Shown here: positions 1-4,714 of the stretch, one piece after another | Layout of the letters: each line of letters opens with the position of its first letter | Numbering within the stretch: position 1 is the first letter of the stretch | Assembly: GCA_002724825.1 (NCBI GenBank) | Contig: PBPU01000113.1 | Location: 1-5,069, forward strand | Direction: 5' to 3' | DNA from: Acidimicrobiaceae bacterium | Lineage (GTDB): Bacteria; Actinomycetota; Acidimicrobiia; Acidimicrobiales; UBA8592 | Length of the DNA: 5,069 nt | Program-made: the position numbers and the translations under genes | The notes under the pieces: generated by a model | Database searches by the model: none | What the model was told of the DNA's origin: nothing | What the model saw: only the letters and a program-made list of their open reading frames with translations

Positions 1-84
1 AGCATTCACCAGGCCCGAGAAACACGTAGTCACCATTAATAGCAGCCCTACTACTCGCCGATTTAAACTTAAAAAAATGTCCAA
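1..84 (-). CDS. Exported protein of unknown function, N-terminal fragment (runs off left edge)
   Basis: Reading leftward from a TTG codon at 84-82 gives 28 open codons to the window edge. The peptide begins MDIFLSLNRR, continues with a hydrophobic stretch (VVGLLLMV) and ends LVNA. This is the n-region, h-region and Val-x-Ala cleavage pattern of a Sec signal peptide, with cleavage likely after residue 28. The TTG start is supported by AAGGAG at 97-92 with a 7-base spacer, and no in-frame ATG or GTG lies at a better place; the internal ATG at residue 17 would destroy the signal peptide. The gene is divergent from the lipoprotein gene at 226, and the two share the control region between them. 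The mature protein lies outside the window, so no function can be given. The Cys at residue 21 lacks a good lipobox, so a lipoprotein is unlikely. Confidence 0.68.
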   Translation of the reverse strand, partial: MDIFLSLNRRVVGLLLMVTTCFSGLVNA

Positions 85-91
85 TTTTTGT

Positions 92-97
92 CTCCTT
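92..97 (-). promoter_or_regulatory. Shine-Dalgarno site for the TTG-started exported protein
   Basis: The minus strand reads AAGGAG, seven bases before the TTG at 84-82. A consensus site at ideal spacing is the main reason for choosing this non-ATG start. Confidence 0.65.
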
Positions 98-117
98 TTC
101 TAGTTAACTTTTCACTG

Positions 118-139
118 TAATTCGATTATTTCCGAATTA
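118..139. promoter_or_regulatory. 22-bp inverted repeat, candidate operator in a divergent control region
   Basis: TAATTCG at 118-124 and CGAATTA at 133-139 are perfect inverted 7-base arms separated by 8 bases. The dyad lies 11 bp upstream of the predicted -35 box of the lipoprotein gene and about 34 bp upstream of the TTG start of the divergent gene. That is where a dimeric regulator could act on both genes. The base pairing is seen directly; the role is inferred. AT-rich DNA gives short dyads by chance, so confidence is moderate. Confidence 0.4.
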
Positions 140-150
140 TGTCCATATTA

Positions 151-179
151 TTTACACTTGTATTGATATTGTCTATATT
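151..179 (+). promoter_or_regulatory. Candidate sigma70 promoter of the lipoprotein/PsiE unit
   Basis: TTTACA (151-156) and TATATT (174-179) are separated by exactly 17 bases. Each hexamer is close to the -35 and -10 consensus. Transcription would start near 186-188, about 40 bases before the ATG at 226. This position also argues against an upstream in-frame ATG at 139 as the translation start, because that codon would precede the transcript. Confidence 0.5.
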
Positions 180-215
180 AAGTCTTCATATTTATGATAA
201 TTGCTCAATAAAACT

Positions 216-219
216 AGGA
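216..219 (+). promoter_or_regulatory. Shine-Dalgarno site choosing the ATG at 226
   Basis: AGGA ends six bases before the ATG at 226. The alternative in-frame ATG at 139 has no purine-rich site in front of it. Confidence 0.5.
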
Positions 220-225
220 CAAATT

Positions 226-1059
226 ATGAAAATTAAACTCGGTACTGCCATTATGACTTTCGCTCTAGTTGCCTGCGGAGGAGGTGGCGGTGGAGAAATG
301 AACTACACTAACGAGGCCGCCACCTCTACTACCCCGACAACCTCTGCCAATTCGACCACGACGTCCAACAGCGCTCCTACGATCAACGATCTGCCGATGA
401 CCATGCAAGTTAACGAGAACCAAACTCAGATCGGAGATGTGAATGCGACAGACAGTGATAACGATGAGCTCGGCTATATGTTGGGCGGAGCCGACGCTGA
501 TCTTCTGCAAATCTCACCAACCGGCACCCTCAGCTTTAGAGACGCGCCAGACTATGAAACGAAAAGCTCATATATTGTTACGGTGTCTGTTTCAGATGGC
601 ACTGACACCACCACCCAAAATCTAACCATAAACATTACCGATGTCGCCGAAACCGTCAGCCAGGCGCCGGTCGAACTTGTGGTCATCATCCAGAGTGTCT
701 CTGATGGGTACTCCTCAAGTAACAAATACTCAGTCGACGGAGAAATTGCACCCACTATCACCCTAGAGAAAGGCAAAACTTACCGATTTCTGCAGTCTGA
801 TGCCTCCAATAGCAATCACCCAGTTCGGTTTTCACTGACTTCCAATGGCACTCACAACAACGGAACCGAATTTTCCGACAATGTCTCTTTTGTCGGGCAG
901 CCAGGCTCTATTGGAGCCTACACGCAGATTCAAATCCCCAGCGACTCTAATCTGACTACCCTTTACTACTACTGTAGCAATCACTCAGGAATGGGTGGGG
1001 CCATTAGGATTAGTACGGAAAATTCTTCTGGATACGGTATCACGCCTAGAAGCTACTGA
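226..1059 (+). CDS. Lipoprotein with cadherin-like and cupredoxin-like domains
   Basis: This 277-residue protein is predicted to be an envelope lipoprotein. Residues 1-17 form a type II signal peptide (MKIKLG, hydrophobic core, lipobox LVAC), with Cys17 as the lipidated residue. Six glycines follow it, with no Asp at +2, so sorting to the outer membrane is expected. Residues 18-49 are a Ser/Thr-rich linker. Residues about 50-143 resemble a cadherin-like repeat: APTIND, the acidic DSDND (76-80, probable calcium ligands), DAPDYE (106-111), VSVSDG (120-125) and ITDV. Residues about 148-263 look like a cupredoxin fold. His198 (NHPVRFS) plus Cys250, His253 and Met256 in YYYCSNHSGMGG match the His / Cys-x2-His-x2-Met ligand set of a type 1 copper site. 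Copper binding is inferred. The start at 226 is chosen for the lipobox, the ribosome site and the promoter at 151-179. The PsiE-family gene follows after 20 bases. The partner and process are unknown; electron transfer, copper holding or surface adhesion are all possible. Confidence 0.85.
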   Translation: MKIKLGTAIMTFALVACGGGGGGEMNYTNEAATSTTPTTSANSTTTSNSAPTINDLPMTMQVNENQTQIGDVNATDSDNDELGYMLGGADADLLQISPTGTLSFRDAPDYETKSSYIVTVSVSDGTDTTTQNLTINITDVAETVSQAPVELVVIIQSVSDGYSSSNKYSVDGEIAPTITLEKGKTYRFLQSDASNSNHPVRFSLTSNGTHNNGTEFSDNVSFVGQPGSIGAYTQIQIPSDSNLTTLYYYCSNHSGMGGAIRISTENSSGYGITPRSY

Positions 1060-1079
1060 TAGCAAGGCAGTTCAAAACA

Positions 1080-1562
1080 ATGAGACTTAAGATCCCCACA
1101 GTAATGAAAGGACTTCACTGGACAACCGTCGCCAGCGAAAAGCTCCTTCTAGCTCTAATTGGCATCGCAACTTGCATCGCGTCGGCAGAGCACCTGTGGG
1201 GAATGATAGTCGAGCGAAAGATTTTGCTGTCTGACCTCTTTATGTTGTTTATCTTCGCTGAGATCATTGGAATGGTTGGCGCTTTTTACAGCACAAACCG
1301 GATACCCGTTACCCTTCCAATGATTATCGCCATCACAGCCCTTTGCAGGCTCATCGTGATGCAGAGTAAAGAGATGGAGCCACTCGTTCTCATCGGAGAA
1401 GCAGGAGCGATCCTGATCCTCGCTACCGCGGCTTACGTAATGAGTCTTAAAGACAAGATAAGCCTCGGTAAAAAGGAGCAGTTCCAGGAGAAGACTGGAG
1501 CGGAAGACCAGTCCATCGTTATTAACGTTCCTTTAACAGACGAAAAGAAAACCAGGTTATAG
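1080..1562 (+). CDS. PsiE-family inner-membrane protein
   Basis: This is a 160-residue protein with about four hydrophobic segments (roughly residues 20-38, 51-70, 76-94 and 101-121) and a charged C-terminal tail of about 38 residues. The pattern matches the PsiE (phosphate-starvation-inducible E) family. The middle part is most telling: DLFMLFIFAEIIGM, then a short YSTNRIPVTLP loop, then IIAITALCRLIVMQSKE. This parallels the family's FxYFE, FPLRYFIYIGITAIVRLIIV and following segments. The biochemical role of PsiE is not established. The family name comes from phosphate regulation in Escherichia coli, and I see no convincing Pho box here. The ATG has only a weak ribosome site (AAGG at 1064-1067, 12 bases away), and the stop of the lipoprotein gene is 20 bases upstream, so the two are probably co-transcribed and may be translated in linked fashion. 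A second in-frame ATG at residue 9 is possible. The tail after residue 122 is longer than in E. coli PsiE. Confidence 0.75.
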   Translation: MRLKIPTVMKGLHWTTVASEKLLLALIGIATCIASAEHLWGMIVERKILLSDLFMLFIFAEIIGMVGAFYSTNRIPVTLPMIIAITALCRLIVMQSKEMEPLVLIGEAGAILILATAAYVMSLKDKISLGKKEQFQEKTGAEDQSIVINVPLTDEKKTRL

Positions 1563-1598
1563 CTCTAAGTGCTTTTCGTTAGGTTGCAAATTAAACCG

Positions 1599-2492
1599 TT
1601 AGTCAGATTCATTGCCGCTCTTGGCATTAGCACTGTTTATTTTGACAAAGGTATCTGGATTTAGATCGAGGTTTGGATCGGCCAAGTACCCCGCAGGAAA
1701 CCTCACTGAAACAGCAACATCTTCGGTCTTCAGACACAAAAGGTGGTTATTATCGCCGTCCCCAAGATCGCCCAGTGCAGCCGGTTTAACTCGCCGTTCA
1801 CTCGAGTCTTTTGTTCTCACCGTTACCTCATAGAGCGCGCGTTCAAAATCGCCAAGCTCCTCCCGATTCAGCAAGCGAACACCTCCATTCCAGACAACTC
1901 TAACTATCTGAGTTGCCTCATCCGGACAAGCGGACCCGCGTGTGTCTTTAGCAACCTCGCTTAGCGGAACAATTTCCGCAAAGACTAAAGACGGCCCTTC
2001 ACGGAGCGGTGTCACCTCAACCTGAGCTCCTCGGAAATTCACTCGTGATCGCTTTCCCGAGCCGTTTTCATCAGAAAATATATCTCCTACCACGCGCACC
2101 AGAGCTGGCGGGTCGTCGTCCACATTACCAAACTCACCAATAAGCAAAACGGTTCTCAACTCTCCCGGGTCTTGGGCAGGTCGAAGCGTGACACAATGAG
2201 GACTGTGAATTACTCCGGACTTCGTCACGATTTGAAAGTCTTCAGGTTGCAAGCTGTCTGGTTCGATTGTGCGAGAGAGCACGACAGGCATACCATCCAA
2301 ACCGGAGGCGCCAAGACACAGAAGATTGGCCCTGAAAGGTAAAGCGTTGTCTAGTCCGAAAAAGGCGGACAGTAAAGATGCAGATGAATTTGGAGAGTCA
2401 TTCGAAGCACTCCAAGTGGTCGACCCGACAAGGCCAAGAAAACCAAATGACAGAACGGCAAAATATCTCAGGACAAAGAAGGGCTTTTTCAC
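1599..2492 (-). CDS. Exported protein of unknown function with a possible Ig-like (SwmB/SbsA-type) segment
   Basis: This is a 297-residue protein I cannot assign to a named family. Residues 1-30 are a signal peptide: MKKPFF, a hydrophobic core, and cleavage near TTWSAS. The mature protein is soluble, acidic and carries four cysteines (59, 100, 189, 253), which could form disulfides in the periplasm. Residues about 60-120 read GMPVVLSRTI, LQPEDFQIVTKSG, VTLRPA, RTVLLIGEFG. This order resembles SwmB/SbsA-type Ig-like domains (a 'PxxLxxxDFxVxTxxG' strand pattern); that is inference from spacing, not a secure match. Later segments (VRVVWNGGVRLLN, ALGDLGDGDNNHLLCL) look conserved but are unknown to me. 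The GTG start follows GGAG with an 8-base spacer, and the signal peptide fits this start exactly. The gene converges on the PsiE-family gene with a 36-bp gap and is separated from the upstream same-strand gene by a hairpin, so it probably has its own promoter. Confidence 0.72.
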   Translation of the reverse strand: MKKPFFVLRYFAVLSFGFLGLVGSTTWSASNDSPNSSASLLSAFFGLDNALPFRANLLCLGASGLDGMPVVLSRTIEPDSLQPEDFQIVTKSGVIHSPHCVTLRPAQDPGELRTVLLIGEFGNVDDDPPALVRVVGDIFSDENGSGKRSRVNFRGAQVEVTPLREGPSLVFAEIVPLSEVAKDTRGSACPDEATQIVRVVWNGGVRLLNREELGDFERALYEVTVRTKDSSERRVKPAALGDLGDGDNNHLLCLKTEDVAVSVRFPAGYLADPNLDLNPDTFVKINSANAKSGNESD

Positions 2493-2500
2493 TCCTCAAG

Positions 2501-2504
2501 CTCC
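2501..2504 (-). promoter_or_regulatory. Shine-Dalgarno site for the GTG-started exported protein
   Basis: The minus strand reads GGAG at 2504-2501, eight bases before the GTG at 2492. A second SD-like GAGGA directly abuts the GTG and is too close to serve it. A five-codon ATG mini-frame (MELEE) spans the site and its TGA overlaps the GTG, but it has no ribosome site of its own. Confidence 0.5.
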
Positions 2505-2662
2505 ATAAAAAAAGATTAGTGTAATTCGTCTAGTTCTTATTAAGTAGAGATCGCCAACCCAGAAAAACTAAAAAAGTTAACGATACTTGTTCTAGAATCA
2601 AAAACGCGTAGCCAGATCACCCCTAGATGTAACTCGCTGCGATTCAGGAACTCTAACTGACA

Positions 2663-2688
2663 GGCTGTTGGGACGAATCCCAACAGCC
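2663..2688 (-). terminator. Strong hairpin with TTCG loop downstream of the duplicated exported-protein gene
   Basis: GGCTGTTGGGA (2663-2673) and TCCCAACAGCC (2678-2688) form a perfect 11-bp stem. Read on the minus strand, 31 bases past the stop codon of the gene ending at 2720, the four-base loop is TTCG, the sequence of the very stable UUCG tetraloop, though closed here by A-U rather than C-G. The run after the stem (TGTCAGTTAG) is only weakly T-rich. It may therefore be an imperfect intrinsic terminator or a 3'-end stabiliser rather than a textbook one. Orientation is inferred from gene direction and loop. Confidence 0.6.
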
Positions 2689-2699
2689 ATTGGACCAAT
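2689..2699. repeat. Small palindrome ATTGG-A-CCAAT beside the hairpin
   Basis: Five-base inverted arms with a one-base centre directly abut the 11-bp hairpin stem on the side nearer the gene ending at 2720. The sequence is seen directly. A one-base loop cannot fold as an RNA hairpin at full length, so it is more likely a DNA-level dyad or chance. Confidence 0.3.
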
Positions 2700-2719
2700 C
2701 TAACTCTAAACTATGAGGT

Positions 2720-3421
2720 TTAGTATCTCTTAGCCACGTAATTGATGCTCACACTCTTAACCGTTCGCATACCCGACACTTTAGACCTAAATTTCTGCAT
2801 GAGCTTTTGGTCACTCGTCGCCGCGTTGTCAAGCTGATCAAGACCATTAGCAGAACCAATATAAGCAAAATGAGTGCCCAGATTGCCCTGAGAACCGCCA
2901 ACTGTCCTCACAATCCCATAGGATGTGATTTTTTGCCCTGCTGCAATCTGCGCCTTAACCCAATCTTCAAATGCAGCTGCATATTTTGCTTCGTCAAGGA
3001 CATCCATCTGAACAATAGTATAAGCACCATCCTTAGAAAGATCGCCTCCTGCTAAAACCCCCATACCTAGAGTCTGGAAAACCGGCTCAGTGACGGTGCT
3101 AACGTTTCTCATTAACTGGGACCATTCTAGACAACGATTATTCGCAACACCCTGAGCCCAAGCCTGTTGATTGGGGTAACTTACAATAACTGTGTGAGTC
3201 GCAGGATATTCTCCATTAAAAAACTCATTCATAATTGAAACCTGCCCTGGGTGCGATTTACCACAATCAGAGGCCATAAAGGTATCCCAAGCGCCTACGA
3301 CAGCCGCCGGATTATCCGTCGAAATTCCTATAAAAACAGTAAACGGTCTTGCATGATCGTCGGCCGTTGCATTAAACCCAAGAAGGGCTAGAGCTAAAAC
3401 CAATATTAATTTAATCCTCAA
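2720..3421 (-). CDS. Exported protein with two tandem ferredoxin-like (ABM-type) units, function unknown
   Basis: The 233-residue product starts with a signal peptide, MRIKLILVLALALLG, with cleavage after NATA (residue 20) by the Ala-x-Ala rule. The mature part seems to hold two copies of a beta-alpha-beta unit. Unit 1 (about 26-120): strand FTVFIGIS, helix AAVVGAWDTFMA, strand GQVSIMNEFF, strand HTVIVSYP, helices, and strand VTEPVFQ. Unit 2 (about 132-231): strand GAYTIVQMDVL, helix YAAAFEDWVKAQIAAG, strand ITSYGIVRTV, strand HFAYIGSA, helix, and strand VKSVSINYV. This layout recalls dimeric alpha/beta-barrel (ABM-like) proteins, fused in tandem; the fold is inferred. Cys53 and Cys97, both in unit 1, could form a disulfide. 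No catalytic motif is recognised. The TTG start is fixed by AAGGAG seven bases upstream and by the signal peptide. It is divergent from the dioxygenase gene across a 264-bp gap, and the hairpin at 2663-2688 probably ends its transcript. Confidence 0.75.
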   Translation of the reverse strand: MRIKLILVLALALLGFNATADDHARPFTVFIGISTDNPAAVVGAWDTFMASDCGKSHPGQVSIMNEFFNGEYPATHTVIVSYPNQQAWAQGVANNRCLEWSQLMRNVSTVTEPVFQTLGMGVLAGGDLSKDGAYTIVQMDVLDEAKYAAAFEDWVKAQIAAGQKITSYGIVRTVGGSQGNLGTHFAYIGSANGLDQLDNAATSDQKLMQKFRSKVSGMRTVKSVSINYVAKRY

Positions 3422-3428
3422 TTTTCTT

Positions 3429-3434
3429 CTCCTT
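3429..3434 (-). promoter_or_regulatory. Shine-Dalgarno site for the TTG start at 3421
   Basis: The minus strand reads AAAGGAG followed by seven A-rich bases and then TTG. The consensus site and spacing decide this rare start. No ATG or GTG fits the signal peptide. Confidence 0.7.
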
Positions 3435-3674
3435 TGCTTTTTTTATGAAGAGAATCTGAGAATAAGTCACAAGTTGAAATCAATACAAGGTTAAAGTTTC
3501 GAAACATATCTGCTCTCAGGACCCTGCCCAATGAGAATACTGCTTATTGGTCCCTACCTCCTCCTTAACCTCAAATATTAAATCGATTAAACTTTGCAAT
3601 GCTATCGGGCAAAGACCAGCCCTCGCACAATAAAAGCTCTTAAATCTAGGCAGTAGAACAACCATTTTTTTGTT

Positions 3675-3678
3675 GGAG
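3675..3678 (+). promoter_or_regulatory. Shine-Dalgarno site for the GTG start of the dioxygenase gene
   Basis: GGAG lies seven bases before the GTG at 3686. A second AGGA directly abuts the GTG. The next in-frame ATG is at residue 58, inside the conserved fold, so the GTG is the sensible start. Confidence 0.55.
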
Positions 3679-3685
3679 CATAGGA

Positions 3686-4699
3686 GTGAATAAAAACGCC
3701 AGCATTTTAGCTATTGACGAATCACATATATCCACTGTCGAAGCATTCGGAGCTAAACTGTTTCCGCTTAGGCCAATTGGCGCAGTAGTCCAAGGTATAA
3801 ATCTAGGATCAGCTCAGCCGCCACCAGTAAAGGTTATCCATGCGCTAGAACAAATCATGGCGCAATATGGCTTTCTTGTGTTCAAAGGGAAGCAAGCACT
3901 CACCGAAGACCAATTTCTTCAAGCGAGCTGCTGGTGGGGCGGCAAAGCACTACACAGCACGCATGGCGTTCACCCTGCAACCCCAAACGGTAACCCTCAC
4001 ATCTTTCGACTTTCCAACGACGCCAACGAAGGGATTTTGGGAGTTGGTCCTCAATGTCACAACGATGGCAGCTTCAACCCCGGTACTTTTTCACACGCTG
4101 GGTATCACATGGTCCGCGCTCCAGAAAGAGGCGGCGGCACATGCTTCGCTCATCAATCTGCCGCGTTTGATGCATTAGAATACGAGCAGCAGGAATACTG
4201 GAGTCGCTTGTCCTCCGTGAACGCTACTTCTGGGATAGTCCACCCAATGGTGCATCTGCATCCATTGACTAAACGAAACAGCGTTTGGCTCCATCTGGGG
4301 ATGACAGGTGCGGTTATCATGAAAGATCCGAAAGAAAATCTTTTTAGACTACTCGATTCGGATGAACTCAAGACCTTATGCAATCAATATAACGACCTGT
4401 TAAACGCTGGCTTCGAAAACGGCTACTCCATCAACTACGAATACGATACCAATGACTGCCTGTTTATTGACAACCTAGCCGTCGCCCACCGAGCCGCTCC
4501 AGAAGCCCATCTACCAGCGAAAAAACAAGGTTTGCGAATCATGCACAGAAGTACTATACAGGCAGTCGATTCACTCAAACCTGATTTCGGACTACCTATT
4601 CAGCTAGACATCTACTCTCCGAGTCCGCTCGGAGAAGGAGTATGGCAGCCTGGAGGAATCGGATTCAGATGGGACGACGAAGCACCAATGCAGAATTAA
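3686..4699 (+). CDS. TauD/TfdA-family Fe(II)/2-oxoglutarate-dependent dioxygenase
   Basis: This is a probable cytosolic enzyme that uses Fe(II), oxygen and 2-oxoglutarate to hydroxylate or cleave a small substrate, giving succinate and CO2. The facial triad is visible: His125-x-Asp127 (QCHNDGSF) and distal His268 (NLAVAHRA). Thr152 (GGGTCF) and Arg284 (LRIMHRSTI) match the 2-oxoglutarate-binding Thr and Arg of TauD, whose own sequence reads RIMHRATI at this point. VHPMVHLHPLT (185-195) is the family's VHP..H/THP..G segment. At 337 residues it is longer than E. coli TauD (283). The extra length is an N-terminal lead, a loop near 85-120 and a C-terminal tail after about residue 293 that is rich in Pro, Gly and aromatic residues (WQPGGIGFRWDDE). 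The substrate cannot be told: there are no sulfonate transporter or desulfonation genes nearby, so taurine should not be assumed. The start is GTG. The next gene converges on it only 15 bp downstream. Confidence 0.88.
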   Translation: MNKNASILAIDESHISTVEAFGAKLFPLRPIGAVVQGINLGSAQPPPVKVIHALEQIMAQYGFLVFKGKQALTEDQFLQASCWWGGKALHSTHGVHPATPNGNPHIFRLSNDANEGILGVGPQCHNDGSFNPGTFSHAGYHMVRAPERGGGTCFAHQSAAFDALEYEQQEYWSRLSSVNATSGIVHPMVHLHPLTKRNSVWLHLGMTGAVIMKDPKENLFRLLDSDELKTLCNQYNDLLNAGFENGYSINYEYDTNDCLFIDNLAVAHRAAPEAHLPAKKQGLRIMHRSTIQAVDSLKPDFGLPIQLDIYSPSPLGEGVWQPGGIGFRWDDEAPMQN

Positions 4700-4714
4700 T
4701 CTTTAATTACCGAG

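Larger units (their letters stand above)
2493..2719. other. Intergenic region between two minus-strand genes
   Basis: These 227 bases contain the hairpin at 2663-2688, a small palindrome at 2689-2699 and the ribosome site of the gene starting at 2492. A promoter for that gene is expected on the minus strand between about 2660 and 2510. That stretch is AT-rich (for example TACTTAATAAG on the minus strand), but I found no pair of boxes good enough to call. There is no convincing coding frame. Confidence 0.5.
3422..3685. other. Divergent intergenic region, no assigned gene
   Basis: These 264 bases separate two divergent genes and must hold both promoters, but I found no convincing -35/-10 pair for either. 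Visible elements are a plus-strand stem-loop at 3528-3550 (CCAATGAG / CTTATTGG, eight pairs including one G-U, seven-base loop), a CTTTGC/GCAAAG dyad (3592-3597 and 3609-3614, 11-base spacer), a seven-T run at 3665-3671, and a minus-strand AAGGAGGAGG at 3566-3557 with no start codon at usable distance. A 49-codon minus-strand frame (3665-3516) lacks a ribosome site and is not called. Confidence 0.5.

Noticed and set aside
139..225. In-frame upstream extension of the lipoprotein with a hydrophobic N-terminus (MSILFTLVLIL)
   Set aside because: It has no ribosome site, overlaps the predicted promoter at 151-179, and would bury the lipobox signal peptide that starts at 226.
265..510. 81-codon minus-strand frame, Arg/Gly-rich
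   Set aside because: It is antisense to the lipoprotein linker and cadherin-like domain; its composition is the complement of that gene, and it has no supporting start signal.
1563..1598. Possible bidirectional terminator between the convergent PsiE-family and exported-protein genes
   Set aside because: I could not find a stem with paired arms and a T-run in these 36 bases.
2489..2504. Five-codon leader mini-frame MELEE overlapping the GTG start at 2492
   Set aside because: Its ATG has no ribosome site and its GGAG is better explained as the Shine-Dalgarno of the GTG-started gene.
2269..2508. 79-codon plus-strand frame
   Set aside because: It is antisense to the signal-peptide end of the gene at 2492-1599, which has the better start and signal features.
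2706..2723. CTAAAC-N6-GTTTAG stem overlapping the stop codon at 2720
   Set aside because: Six weak, mostly A-T pairs overlapping a coding end are likely chance; the 11-bp hairpin nearby is the better terminator candidate.
2807..3055. 82-codon plus-strand frame with several cysteines
   Set aside because: It is antisense to the duplicated exported-protein gene, with no ribosome site and no recognisable motif.
3516..3665. 49-codon minus-strand frame beginning MVVLLPRF
   Set aside because: It has no Shine-Dalgarno before its ATG, no recognisable domain, and lies in a region that must hold two promoters.
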